19,585 bases of DNA from Pseudomonadota bacterium (GTDB lineage: Bacteria > Pseudomonadota > Alphaproteobacteria > Rhizobiales > Xanthobacteraceae): positions 1-19,585 of the forward strand of contig JAEZFA010000305.1 in assembly GCA_023417665.1 (NCBI GenBank), read 5' to 3'. Made by a program: the position numbers and the translations under genes. Each line of letters opens with the position of its first letter. Position 1 is the stretch's first letter. Below the pieces are notes generated by a model. The model saw only the letters and a list, made by a program, of their open reading frames with translations, searched no databases and was not told the DNA's origin. This document shows, piece by piece, positions 1 through 8,007 of this stretch.

Positions 1-475
1 TATAGGCCACCACGACTGCGGCGTTGGTAAAGGCGAGCAGGGCGGCGCGCGCCGTGAGGCCACCGCGCAGGAGCGCATCAGCCGAAAGCGTGACGACGCC
101 AGCCGCGATCGCGCCGACGGCAAGCCAGCCGTTCAGTGCAAGATTTTCGCCGAGCCATAGCGCCGCGATGATCGCGGTGAAGGCCGGGGCGGAGCCGCGC
201 GTGAGCGGATAGGCGACCCCAAGATCGGCGTGGCGCAGCACATAGCCGACCAGCGCAAAGTAAAAGACGTGGATCACCGCGGAGAAGAAAATCAGCGGCC
301 AGCTCGGCGGCAGCGGCAAGGGGCTCGTCAGGATCAGCGGAAGCGATACCACGCCGGCGCCGACCGCAATTGCCGCCGATGCGGCAAGCTTGTCCGGCTC
401 CCACTTGATGAGCGCGTTCCAGCCCGCGTGCAGGAGCGCGCCGCAAAGAACCGCGAGCAGGATGGTCGTATTCAA
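1..475 (-). CDS. EamA/DMT-type membrane transporter, 3' end cut by window edge
   Basis: About 158 codons are visible on the minus strand, open to the left edge, so the C-terminal half is missing. The translation is strongly hydrophobic, with at least four membrane segments. It begins LNTTILLAVLCGALLHAGWN and contains the run GYVLRHADLGVAYPLTRGSA. This pattern, an N-terminal helix ending in a short W-N-A motif and a conserved Y-P-L-x-R-G stretch in the third or fourth helix, fits the EamA half-repeat of drug/metabolite transporters in the inner membrane. The substrate cannot be read from the sequence. I use a TTG start at 475 because an in-frame TGA lies 8 codons upstream with no ATG or GTG between; a weak purine-rich AGACAGG precedes it. 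It is divergent from hydroxypyruvate isomerase, which could mean shared regulation. Confident on family, less on start. Confidence 0.75.
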   Translation of the reverse strand, partial: MNTTILLAVLCGALLHAGWNALIKWEPDKLAASAAIAVGAGVVSLPLILTSPLPLPPSWPLIFFSAVIHVFYFALVGYVLRHADLGVAYPLTRGSAPAFTAIIAALWLGENLALNGWLAVGAIAAGVVTLSADALLRGGLTARAALLAFTNAAVVVAY

Positions 476-521
476 GGCAGGCCTGTCTTTACTTCAGAGC
501 AGCCATAACCGCTTTTGGCCG

Positions 522-563
522 CGCATGCCAATTCATGCGGCTTGCGCTTTTTGCGCCATGCGG
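522..563. promoter_or_regulatory. Inverted and direct repeats in the divergent transporter/hyi spacer
   Basis: The spacer between the divergent transporter and hyi holds a perfect 6-bp inverted repeat, CGCATG (522-527) and CATGCG (534-539), separated by 6 bp. The heptamer CATGCGG recurs as a direct repeat at 534-540 and 557-563, one start-to-start distance of 23 bp. Such paired half-sites in a divergent promoter region could be a regulator-binding site. No regulator gene lies beside it in the window, and similar short repeats can arise by chance at this base composition. Confidence 0.25.
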
Positions 564-595
564 TTTCATGGGCGGCGTTACGGGGGTTCGATCCA

Positions 596-1372
596 GTGTT
601 TCGGTTTGCGGCGAACCTGAACATGCTGTTCGGGGAATATGCGTTCAGGGACCGCTTTGCGGCGGCCTATCATGCCGGATTCTCCGCCGTCGAACTGCTG
701 CATCCCTATGCCGAGCCGGTCGAGCACCTGAAAGCATGGCTGACGGAGAGCCGGCTGCAATGCGTGCTCATCAATACGCCGTTCTCGCCGGAAGGGGGCG
801 ACGCCGGCTGTGCCGCGATCGCCGGCCGCGAGCAGGATTTCGAACGCAAGATCAATCTCGCACTGAGTTACGCGCATGCGCTCGGTGTGCCGACGATTCA
901 TGTCATGGCGGGCGACGCGGAGATGAGCCGCGTCAATACCTATGCTTTCATTTCGAACCTCGTCGCCGCCGGGCAATCGGCTGCCGAACTCGGCATTACG
1001 CTCACGATCGAGCCGCTGAACGCGCGCGACCGGCCGAACTATTTTCTGCGCACGAACGATCAGGCCGCCGAAATTCTTGAGGCGGTCGCGCTCGACAATG
1101 TGCGGCTGCAGTTCGACGTCTATCACACGCAGATCACCGAAGGAGACCTGATCCGCCGGATCGAGAAACATGCGGCAAGGATCGGCCATGTGCAGATCGC
1201 CGGCGTGCCGTTGCGCGACGAGCCGGATTGCGGCGAAGTGAACATCGCAAACGTGCTGAATGCGCTCGCCTTCTCGAGCTACGACGGCTTTATCGGTTGT
1301 GAATATCGCCCGCGCGGGCGCACCGAGGACGGATTAACCTGGATTGCGCCTTATCGCGGCACACACCCGTGA
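596..1372 (+). CDS. hyi: Hydroxypyruvate isomerase (xylose-isomerase-like TIM barrel)
   Basis: Interconverts hydroxypyruvate and tartronate semialdehyde in glyoxylate metabolism in the cytoplasm; relatives in the same family are 3-deoxy or 2-oxo-tetronate isomerases (OtnI). The 258 residues equal the usual family length. Family landmarks are the N-terminus RFAANLNMLF, the strand end TIEPLN with the probable catalytic Glu139, the FDVYHTQ segment (residues 173-179), GHVQIAG (198-203) and the second probable catalytic Glu236 in GCEYRP. I chose the GTG at 596 because the protein then begins exactly like its family, and GGGGG at 582-586 gives a ribosome-binding site about 9 bases upstream. An in-frame ATG at 515 would add 27 residues with no family counterpart. 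There is no glyoxylate carboligase or tartronate semialdehyde reductase next to it, so the exact substrate is inferred from the family. Confidence 0.88.
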   Translation: MFRFAANLNMLFGEYAFRDRFAAAYHAGFSAVELLHPYAEPVEHLKAWLTESRLQCVLINTPFSPEGGDAGCAAIAGREQDFERKINLALSYAHALGVPTIHVMAGDAEMSRVNTYAFISNLVAAGQSAAELGITLTIEPLNARDRPNYFLRTNDQAAEILEAVALDNVRLQFDVYHTQITEGDLIRRIEKHAARIGHVQIAGVPLRDEPDCGEVNIANVLNALAFSSYDGFIGCEYRPRGRTEDGLTWIAPYRGTHP

Positions 1373-1383
1373 CTCTCCGCCCG

Positions 1384-1408
1384 GCCGCGGCTAGTCTTTT
1401 GCCGCGGC
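1384..1408. other. GC-rich inverted repeat after hyi
   Basis: GCCGCGGC occurs at 1384-1391 and again at 1401-1408, spaced by the 9 bases TAGTCTTTT. Since the octamer is itself a palindrome, the two copies can pair as an 8-bp stem just after the hyi stop codon. No T-run follows, so it is not a standard intrinsic terminator; it may merely slow transcription or protect the hyi mRNA end. Confidence 0.3.
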
Positions 1409-1432
1409 GCTTGGGACAGGGACGAAAGTAAC

Positions 1433-1966
1433 GTGAGTGAGAAGAACAAGCCGGTCATGCCGGTTGCTGCGACTCCGCTGAAACAGGCCTTGCACGACGC
1501 GCGCATCGAGGCCGCGGAACGCTCGGCGGTCGTAGTCGACCTGAAGGACGCGGAAATGGCGCGTCTGGAAATCCTCAACGAAGCCATCGACAAGGTATTC
1601 AAGGATATTCCGCCGCGGCACGCCGATTATTTCGATCGCGGCGTTTCCGGTGGTTCCCAGCCGCGGCTCTGGCTCGATGCCATCACCCATGTTGCGATGG
1701 GCGCGGACAAGCGCACCTATCGGCTACTCACCGATACCGCGAACGGGCGCCGCGTGCTCGAGGAAAGCGGTGACGTTCCTCCCATGCGCGAGGCCGTGAC
1801 CCGGTATGTCGCGCGTCGGCTGGTGGCGCGCGAGCAGGCGCTTGCGACCACCGAGCGCACGCTCGAAGCGCCTCCCGGTAATCGCGGACTGATTGTGCTG
1901 GCCTTCATCATCGGCGCGCTGTTCGGCGCGGCGGCATTGTTCGCGGGCGTCTGGTTCACGACATAA
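1433..1966 (+). CDS. Small protein of unknown function with C-terminal tail anchor
   Basis: I do not recognise a named family. The 177-residue product has a charged, probably helical N-terminal part (residues 15-60, rich in Ala, Glu, Asp, Lys), a middle section with the motif PRHADYFDRGVSGGSQPRLW, and one hydrophobic segment at residues 151-174 (LIVLAFIIGALFGAAALFAG) followed by only about four residues. No signal peptide is seen, so it looks tail-anchored: a cytoplasmic domain fixed to the inner membrane by its last helix. The GTG start at 1433 follows a GGGACAGGGACGAAAG purine-rich site. It lies 60 bp after hyi in the same direction and could be co-transcribed, but a GC-rich inverted repeat lies between. 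Base composition matches its neighbours. The coding call is confident; function unknown. Confidence 0.8.
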   Translation: MSEKNKPVMPVAATPLKQALHDARIEAAERSAVVVDLKDAEMARLEILNEAIDKVFKDIPPRHADYFDRGVSGGSQPRLWLDAITHVAMGADKRTYRLLTDTANGRRVLEESGDVPPMREAVTRYVARRLVAREQALATTERTLEAPPGNRGLIVLAFIIGALFGAAALFAGVWFTT

Positions 1967-1997
1967 GCCGTGTCCTTCCACTTTCGCGCGGACAGGA

Positions 1998-2900
1998 TCA
2001 GACCAGTTTCGTGCTTCTGATTTTTGCGATGCCGGCATGCGCCGGCACGAAGCCGTAGCTTTCCATGGCGCAATGCCAGGCGCCGGGTTTGCCCTCGATG
2101 CGGTATAAATTGTAGGCGCCGCCGCGCTCGGGGTGGCCGCCCGGATTGGATGCCGAAGGAACGCCGACCACCGGAACGCTCCCGCCGGGCCCCATGATGT
2201 GGTGCAGCAGCGCCTTGTGCTTGTGCCCGTGCAGCACGAGTTCGGCGCCTTCGCCCGCGACGACCGCACGAAATGCGGCGGCATCGGTCAGGACTTCATG
2301 CGGCGAGTGGCGGCCGACCGGCGGATGGTGAATGAGCACGACGCGGAAGCGGCCTTCCTCTCTGGTGACGCGCAGAAGCCGCTCGAATTCCATGAGCTGG
2401 GACCTGCCGAGTTTTCCCGTGGCCAAGAGCGGCGCTGTCGGAATCGCAGTCGAAAGGCCGATGATTGCAAGGTCGCCGCGGCGGCGCAGGAACGGAAAGG
2501 CGCTGCCGGTGACCTGGCCATGCGTCTCGCCCGGGTCGCCGGCGATATATTCCTTCCACATGTCGAGATGCAGGAGTGCGGTACCGCGCACATAGGCGTC
2601 GTGATTGCCGGGCACCATGGAGACGTTCTCGCCGGGGCCGAGGGTTTCGAGAAAGCGGCGCGCGAGCGCATATTCGTCGGGCAGGCCGAGATTGACGAGA
2701 TCGCCCGTCACCGCGAGATGATCGAAGCCGCGGTTCTGCATGTCATGCACGAGCGCGCCGAGAAAATCCGGGCTGTGATGGATCGAGCGGCGCGCACGCC
2801 AGTTGAAATAGCCGACCGCGCGCTTGCCCATGAGTTCGACGAGGCGCGGCCGCGGCATCGGCGAAAGATGGGGGTCGGAAAGATGGGCGAGTGTGAACAT
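1998..2900 (-). CDS. Metallophosphoesterase (calcineurin-like, Icc/CpdA-type)
   Basis: A 300-residue cytoplasmic phosphoesterase with every signature of the two-metal calcineurin-like fold: D-P-H at residues 9-11, G-D-L-V-N at 66-70, G-N-H-D at 98-101, H-H-P-P at 191-194 and H-G-H-K-H at 224-228. These residues ligate the di-metal centre that hydrolyses phosphomono- or diesters. Overall it resembles bacterial 3',5'-cAMP phosphodiesterase-like proteins, but the substrate is not shown by the sequence. It ends 31 bp from the convergent small tail-anchored gene and starts 140 bp from the divergent Nudix gene, so it appears to be transcribed alone. The ATG at 2900 gives the short N-terminus MFTLAHLSDPH typical of the family. 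Confident in class, not in substrate. Confidence 0.9.
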   Translation of the reverse strand: MFTLAHLSDPHLSPMPRPRLVELMGKRAVGYFNWRARRSIHHSPDFLGALVHDMQNRGFDHLAVTGDLVNLGLPDEYALARRFLETLGPGENVSMVPGNHDAYVRGTALLHLDMWKEYIAGDPGETHGQVTGSAFPFLRRRGDLAIIGLSTAIPTAPLLATGKLGRSQLMEFERLLRVTREEGRFRVVLIHHPPVGRHSPHEVLTDAAAFRAVVAGEGAELVLHGHKHKALLHHIMGPGGSVPVVGVPSASNPGGHPERGGAYNLYRIEGKPGAWHCAMESYGFVPAHAGIAKIRSTKLV

Positions 2901-3040
2901 CTGGGCCCTGTGTAGCGGGATTTGGCGAAAGGCAAAATGCCGAACCTCGGAACACGGCGGAGCGAAATTGCGCTATGCCGGGGCAATCAATTCCGGCGCG
3001 TGGGAAGTGCCTGTCGGAATTTGCGGAAACGGAAACGCGC

Positions 3041-3484
3041 ATGATCCGGCGGTTCTTTCATCTCTACTGGCGCTTCCGGCGCGGCATGACGCTCGGCGTG
3101 CGCGGCATCGTGTTGCGCGGCGATGCGGTGCTCCTGGTGCGGCACGGCTATACGCCGGGCTGGCATCTTCCGGGCGGCGGGGTTGAGGCCGGCGAGAGTT
3201 TCGAGGACGCGCTTGCCAAGGAATTGCGCGAGGAAGGCAATGTGCGGATGAAAGGCACGCCGCAATTGCACGGGCTGTTCCAGAACAGGAACGCCTCGGC
3301 GCGCGATCACGTTGCGGTCTATGTCGTTCGCGACTTCGACTACGACGGCCCGCCGGCGCCGAGCTTCGAAATCCGGGAATCAAAATTCTTTCCGCTCGAT
3401 GCGCTGCCCGAAGACACGACGCAGGCGACGCGGCGGCGAATTCTCGAAGTACTCGAGGGCTGCCCAGCGCCTTCGCAGTGGTGA
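3041..3484 (+). CDS. Nudix hydrolase with variant Nudix box
   Basis: A 147-residue Nudix protein, expected to cleave a nucleoside diphosphate linked to another group. The core GWHLPGGG is followed by the Nudix box at about residues 46-68 (G-x5-E-x7-K-E-L-R-E-E-G-N-V). The catalytic glutamates are kept, while the usual Arg is Lys and the usual Gly near the end is Asn; related proteins with an ELxEE(A/G)N segment form a recognisable subgroup, so this is probably natural variation. A basic, aromatic N-terminus (MIRRFFHLYWRFRRG) may associate with the membrane. I use the ATG at 3041; an in-frame ATG at 2975 would add residues with no Nudix character. The stop codon abuts that of the convergent glutathione transferase with no bases between. 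Substrate unknown. Confidence 0.85.
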   Translation: MIRRFFHLYWRFRRGMTLGVRGIVLRGDAVLLVRHGYTPGWHLPGGGVEAGESFEDALAKELREEGNVRMKGTPQLHGLFQNRNASARDHVAVYVVRDFDYDGPPAPSFEIRESKFFPLDALPEDTTQATRRRILEVLEGCPAPSQW

Positions 3485-4474
3485 TCAGACCGCCTTTTTC
3501 AGCCGGGCGCGATCGTGAGGCGCATCGAGATCGAGCGCGGGACCGAGCGGCACGACGCCGGTCGGATTGATCTGCCGGTGGCTGGCATAATAATGCGTCT
3601 TGATGTGATCGAAATTGGTGGTCGATCCGAAGCCGGGGATCTGGAACAGTTCGCGCAGATAGTTCGACAGGTTCGGATAGTCGGCGATGCGGCGCAGGTT
3701 GCACTTGAAGTGGCCGACATAAACGGCGTCGAATCGCACGAGCGTCGTGAATAGGCGGATATCCGCTTCGGTCAGCCGCGCGCCGGCGAGATAACGCTGG
3801 TTAGACAGTCGCGTTTCCACGTTATCGAGTTCGGAGAACAGCGCGCGGAAGGCTTCTTCATAGGCCTGCTGCGTGGTGGCAAAGCCCGCGCGATATACGC
3901 CGTTGTTGATGTTCTTGTAGACGCGGGCGTTGACCGCATCGATGTCGCCGCGCAGCGCCGGCGGATAATAGTCGTCGCGATTGCCGGTGAGGTCGTCGAA
4001 AGCGGAATTGAACATGCGGATGATTTCCGTCGACTCGTTGTTGACGATCGTGTTCTGCTTGCCGTCCCACAGCACCGGCACCGTCACGCGCCCCGAATAG
4101 TCGGATTTCGCTTCCAGATAGACTTCATACATGCGCTGCTTGCCGAGCAGGGTGTCGCCGGTCGCGCCGGGATAGTCGTCGAAGGTCCAGCCTTGTTCCA
4201 GCATCAGCGGATGCACGGCCGAAACGGAGACGATGTCTTCGAGCTTCTTGAGCTTGCGGAAGATCAGCGTGCGATGCGCCCAGGGGCAGGCGAGCGCGAC
4301 ATAAAGATGATAGCGGCCGGGCTCGGCCTTGAAGCCGCCTTCGCCGGAAGGGCCGGGCGCGCCGTCCGGCGTAATCCAGTTGCGGAAGCTCGTTGTGGTG
4401 CGCTCGAAGCGGCCGCCGGTCGATTTGGTGTCGTACCACTGATCCTGCCAGACGCCGTTAACCAGAAGGCCCAT
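3485..4474 (-). CDS. Xi-class glutathione S-transferase / glutathionyl-hydroquinone reductase
   Basis: This 329-residue protein matches the Xi-class glutathione transferases (YqjG/EcmB type), cytoplasmic enzymes that remove glutathione from glutathionyl-hydroquinones using a cysteine nucleophile. The catalytic motif C-P-W-A-H-R is at residues 63-68 with Cys63. Further family marks are the N-terminal GRFER-x-TTSFRNW, the glutathione-contact region VPVLWD-x-K-x-x-x-IVNNES, NNGVYRAGFA in the helical domain, and the late segment T-x-x-DHIKTHYY. Length agrees with the family (about 320-330). AAGGAG six bases before the ATG is the clearest ribosome-binding site in this part of the window. It shares a short divergent spacer with the acetyltransferase. 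Assignment is firm to family; the native quinone substrate is unknown. Confidence 0.92.
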   Translation of the reverse strand: MGLLVNGVWQDQWYDTKSTGGRFERTTTSFRNWITPDGAPGPSGEGGFKAEPGRYHLYVALACPWAHRTLIFRKLKKLEDIVSVSAVHPLMLEQGWTFDDYPGATGDTLLGKQRMYEVYLEAKSDYSGRVTVPVLWDGKQNTIVNNESTEIIRMFNSAFDDLTGNRDDYYPPALRGDIDAVNARVYKNINNGVYRAGFATTQQAYEEAFRALFSELDNVETRLSNQRYLAGARLTEADIRLFTTLVRFDAVYVGHFKCNLRRIADYPNLSNYLRELFQIPGFGSTTNFDHIKTHYYASHRQINPTGVVPLGPALDLDAPHDRARLKKAV

Positions 4475-4617
4475 CGCATTCTCCTTATCTTCTGCATGTC
4501 ATGGCGGTGGCGGCAAAAACAAGACGCGCAATACACACTTGCAAATCTGCCGTCATTGGACCCGGTTTTCCTGTCGTGTTATCTGCCGCCGCGAATGCAA
4601 GTCCGGAAACAACCGCC

Positions 4618-5127
4618 TTGGCCGACCTGTCGCTTAATATCCAACCCGAAACGCCGGAAGACGATCCGGCAATCGAGAAACTTTCCGAGCGCACCTTCGG
4701 GCCCGGCCGCTTTGCACGTTCGGCGTATCGGTTGCGCGAGGGCGTCGAGCACAGGCGCGAACTTTCCTATACTGCGCGAATCGGCACGCTCCTGGTTGGC
4801 TCGGTGCGCCTGACGCCGATCCGCATCGGTGGTGCCAAGGCGCTCCTGCTCGGTCCGCTTACCGTGGAGCCGCCGTTCCGCAGCCGCGGCGTCGGCCGCG
4901 CGTTGATGGATGCCTCGATGCAGGCGGCGAAAGATGCCGGCACCAAACTCATTCTGCTGGTCGGCGACGAGCCCTATTACGGAAGGCTCGGCTTCCGGAA
5001 AGTCGAGCACGGCCGCATCCGCTTGCCGGGGCCGGTCGATCCGGAGCGGGTGCTGATCGCGGAGCTGGCAGCCGGTGCGTTCGAGGGTGTGGCCGGCGTA
5101 GTGCGGCGCGACTACGGGCGCCGTTAG
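4618..5127 (+). CDS. GNAT-family N-acetyltransferase
   Basis: Transfers an acetyl group from acetyl-CoA to an amine; the acceptor is unknown. With a TTG start at 4618 the product is 169 residues. It begins MADLSLNIQPETPEDDPAIE, the first beta strand and helix of a GNAT fold. The acetyl-CoA pyrophosphate loop R-S-R-G-V-G is at residues 88-93, preceded by LGPLTVEPPF, and the late motif PYYGRLGF (119-126) is characteristic of YhbS-like members. An ATG at 4501 or GTG at 4576 in the same frame would add 39 or 14 residues that lack GNAT resemblance, and neither has a good ribosome-binding site; a GGAAA about 11 bases before 4618 is modest support. The stop codon interlocks with the convergent methyltransferase stop (4-bp overlap). 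Family confident, start uncertain. Confidence 0.85.
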   Translation: MADLSLNIQPETPEDDPAIEKLSERTFGPGRFARSAYRLREGVEHRRELSYTARIGTLLVGSVRLTPIRIGGAKALLLGPLTVEPPFRSRGVGRALMDASMQAAKDAGTKLILLVGDEPYYGRLGFRKVEHGRIRLPGPVDPERVLIAELAAGAFEGVAGVVRRDYGRR

Positions 5128-5885
5128 CGAACGCGCTGCACGAGCAGATAAGTTTCGCCGTTGGTTTTCCCGGGCGCCTGTTCGAGCGGATCGAGCAGCC
5201 GGAAAGCGCCGTCCGCGCAATATTTGCGAAGCAGCTCGATCAGTCCCGGCAGGCTGACCTTGTAGGGGTCCAGAATCTGCGGGCCGGTCACGTTATGCGC
5301 CTTGCACCACTCCAGCGCCATGATGCCGTTTACGCGCAGGCAGGAAAGCCAGGCGGTGAAGAGTTTGTCGGGATCGTAGGAGTGGTCGAAGCTGTTGGAG
5401 AACACGACATCGACCGCGCCGCGCCATTCGGGTTTCACTTCATGGAAATCCCACTGGATCGTCATCGGAAACTGATCGGCGGTGTCGGAAATCTCGGTGC
5501 CGAGAATGGTCTTCGCCTGCGGCAACGCGGCGGCGAAGAATTTCTGCTCGGCTGCATTGCGGGTGCCGTGGCACAGCACGAAATCGATCGGTGACACGTG
5601 CTTCTCCAGTTCGCGGCAAAGATATTCGATATTGCTCTGCTGCACTGACACGCGGTCGATCTTGCCCTTGTTGCCAAGGGTCTGAATCTCCCGATAGAGC
5701 TCGTAATCGAACTTGCCGTCGTGCTCGTAGCTCAATACCGCGTGCCCGGAATTATCCCGGCGCTTCTTCATGCCGACCTTGGTGGCATAGCGGCGGCGGA
5801 CTTCGTTCTCCCACGCCTGCCGCTTCTTGCTGGGCTTCAGGATGCCGATGGCGCGATAGAACAGGTAATCGATGTAACCGAGCAT
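5124..5885 (-). CDS. SAM-dependent methyltransferase-like protein, atypical
   Basis: A 253-residue soluble protein whose middle resembles a Rossmann-fold methyltransferase. The strand DFVLCHGTRNAAEQ (residues 101-114) stands where motif I is expected, TILGTEIS (127-133) gives the acidic residue after strand 2, and DVVFSNSFDHSYDP (159-172) is the motif IV region, followed by a helix and L-R-V-N-G-I-M-A-L-E-W as strand 5. The glycine loop G-x-G-x-G is replaced by C-H-G-T-R-N, so catalysis is not certain. The basic N-terminus (LKPSKKRQAWENEVRRRY) resembles proteins of surface-polysaccharide gene sets, but no such genes are nearby. It has 64 bp between its start and the next gene's stop on the same strand, so it could be read through from the four-gene operon upstream. 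Substrate unknown. Confidence 0.78.
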   Translation of the reverse strand: MLGYIDYLFYRAIGILKPSKKRQAWENEVRRRYATKVGMKKRRDNSGHAVLSYEHDGKFDYELYREIQTLGNKGKIDRVSVQQSNIEYLCRELEKHVSPIDFVLCHGTRNAAEQKFFAAALPQAKTILGTEISDTADQFPMTIQWDFHEVKPEWRGAVDVVFSNSFDHSYDPDKLFTAWLSCLRVNGIMALEWCKAHNVTGPQILDPYKVSLPGLIELLRKYCADGAFRLLDPLEQAPGKTNGETYLLVQRVR

Positions 5886-5949
5886 TGGAGTATTTTGTTC
5901 TTTTCAGGATGTTGCCGGTGTGGCTCTTACTTCACGGCGCGGCTGCTGG

Positions 5950-8004
5950 CTACCGGCCTTCCCTTGCCCAGGCGGCGGCAATGCCGGCCAACAGAATCAG
6001 CAGGCCGGAGAGCCCGGCGAATAGCGGAAACAGGCCGAGTCCGCGGACCACGCTTGCGTCGCGAAGCCTGATGCCGAGCCAGTCCGGACCGGCAAAGCGT
6101 TCGGCCGAGCGGATCGCGGCGATGCGCGGTGCGCCGTCGGAAAGATCGGCAAGCCGCAACACGCCGCCCGCCGTGCCATCGGCAAGCGGCTGCATCACGC
6201 TGCGGGTGCTCGTGACTTCGAGATACTCGCGCGGATTGAGCGGCCCGAGATTGATCAGCGCCGAATGGGTGCCGTCGCTTGCGCGCCACAAGCCCAGTTC
6301 TTCGGCCTTGATGGTGGCGCGGAAGATGCCGGGCTCGGCTGGCGAGAGGCTCAGGGTCTGTGTGCCGCCGGAAGGATTGGTCACGGTCACGGGCTCCGCT
6401 TTCTCGCTCATGGTGCGCTGCTCGACCAGAATCTCGTTGCCGCGTGCGCTCATTACGAGCCGCTCCTCTTCCAGCTCCGGCTCCTTCATCAGCCAGTGCG
6501 AAAGACGTCGCAGGAGGTCCAAATGCGGGCCGCCGCCTTCGAAGCCGCGCGCCCAGAGCCAGATGTGATCGGACAGCAGCAGCGCGACGCGCCCTTCGCC
6601 GAAACGCGAAAGCACGAGAAGCGGCTGGTTGTTCGGTCCGTTCATCAAGGCCGTGCCGGTCGAGGTCTGCGCCTCGATCAGCCGGAAGAAGCGGCTCCAT
6701 TGCGGCGGCGTGGATTCGGAGCCGGGAAGCTGGCGCGTCACCGGATGGCGCTTGCCTTCGTCGGTCAGGCCCGCGCGATAGCCGATCTCGGTGATGTTGC
6801 CGGTCGGTGCAGCGGGCAGGATCGCTTCCAGGGGCGTGCGCCACACCGAATTGCGGCCGGCGTAATCGGGGCCGGCGGCAATCAGCATCGCGCCGCCTGC
6901 GCGGACATATTCGACGATGTTGTCGAAATAGATCAGCGGCAGCACGCCCTGCTGGGCGTAGCGGTCGAAGATGATCAGGTGGAATTCCCGGATCTTCTGC
7001 TGGAACAGTTCGCGCGTCGGAAAGGCGATCAAGGAAAGCTCGTTGATCGGCGTGCCGTCCTGCTTTTCCGGCGGACGCAGAATGGTGAAGTGCACGAGAT
7101 CGACATTGGCGTCGGACTTCAGGAGATTGCGCCAGGTGCGTTCGCCCGAATGCGGTTCGCCCGAGACGAGCAGCACGCGCAGCTTCTCGCGCACGCCGTC
7201 GATGGTCAGCGCGGCGCGGTTATTCAGGAGCGTCAGTTCGCCCTCGAGCGGTGCGGCTTCGATCTCGACGATATTCGCGCCGGCATGGGTGATCTCGACC
7301 TGCACGCGTTCTTCGGTGCCGGCCGTGACGACGGTATTCGCAACCACCATGCCGTCGCGGCGCACGGTTACATCGACCCGCGCACCGTTCGGGATTCCTT
7401 CGTCCTGAATGCGGAAGCCGATGGTCTGGCGCTGGCCTACGATGCCGAAGCGCGGCGTCGCAGTCAGCGCGACGCGGCGGTCGCGCTCGTTTTCCTTGCC
7501 GGTGATCAGCGCGTGCACCGGTGCTGCGAAACCGAGATGGGCGGGAAGCGGCACGTCATGCACGCGGCCATCGGTAATCATGATCGCGCCGGCGACACGC
7601 TCGGGCGGCACGTCGGCGAGCGTCGCGCTCAGGGCGGCGAACAGCTTGGTGCCGTCGCCTTCTGCACCGCCATCGACGATGCGAACCTCGAGATTGGGAA
7701 TGGCGCCGAGGCGTTCTTTCAGGATTTCGGCGGCCTTGTTGGTGGCTTCGCTGCGGTCGCCGAAGCGCTGGCTGGCGCTGCGGTCGAGCACGACCGCAAC
7801 AACGGAAGTGAGCGGATCGCGGTCCTCGCGCGTGAGCGAGGGATTGGCGAGCGCGATCACGCCGAGTGCCAGCGCCAGCGTGCGAAGGACGGCGCCACGC
7901 GAGCGCGAGAGCAACAGCAATGCCGCGACGACCGCTGCGGCAATGCCCGCCGCGGCGAGCAGCGGCAGCGAAAGCAGGGGTTCGAATGCGATACCGAGGT
8001 TCAT
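5950..8004 (-). CDS. Membrane protein with VWA domain and amidotransferase-like fold
   Basis: The last gene of the MoxR operon, 684 residues. Two N-terminal membrane helices (about 8-33 and 37-53) are followed by a von Willebrand A-like domain with an intact metal site: D-R-S-A-S at 74-78, a Thr at 119 and T-D-G at 144-146. Then comes a beta-rich linker (about 175-268), a class-I glutamine-amidotransferase-like region (about 273-500, with the run EYVRAGGAMLIAAGPDY) and a C-terminal domain. A last membrane helix (about 660-680) leaves a short tail ending REGR. Most of the protein should therefore face the periplasm. I see no catalytic Cys-His-Glu triad, so the amidotransferase fold is probably structural. 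It starts 3 bp after the stop of the DUF4159 gene. Function unknown; its partners suggest an envelope complex driven by the MoxR ATPase. Confidence 0.85.
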   Translation of the reverse strand: MNLGIAFEPLLSLPLLAAAGIAAAVVAALLLLSRSRGAVLRTLALALGVIALANPSLTREDRDPLTSVVAVVLDRSASQRFGDRSEATNKAAEILKERLGAIPNLEVRIVDGGAEGDGTKLFAALSATLADVPPERVAGAIMITDGRVHDVPLPAHLGFAAPVHALITGKENERDRRVALTATPRFGIVGQRQTIGFRIQDEGIPNGARVDVTVRRDGMVVANTVVTAGTEERVQVEITHAGANIVEIEAAPLEGELTLLNNRAALTIDGVREKLRVLLVSGEPHSGERTWRNLLKSDANVDLVHFTILRPPEKQDGTPINELSLIAFPTRELFQQKIREFHLIIFDRYAQQGVLPLIYFDNIVEYVRAGGAMLIAAGPDYAGRNSVWRTPLEAILPAAPTGNITEIGYRAGLTDEGKRHPVTRQLPGSESTPPQWSRFFRLIEAQTSTGTALMNGPNNQPLLVLSRFGEGRVALLLSDHIWLWARGFEGGGPHLDLLRRLSHWLMKEPELEEERLVMSARGNEILVEQRTMSEKAEPVTVTNPSGGTQTLSLSPAEPGIFRATIKAEELGLWRASDGTHSALINLGPLNPREYLEVTSTRSVMQPLADGTAGGVLRLADLSDGAPRIAAIRSAERFAGPDWLGIRLRDASVVRGLGLFPLFAGLSGLLILLAGIAAAWAREGR

Positions 8005-8007
8005 GCG

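Noticed and set aside
1972..1994. TGTCC ... GGACA inverted repeat between convergent genes as a terminator
   Set aside because: The stem is only 5 bp with a 13-base loop and no T-run, so it is not better than chance.
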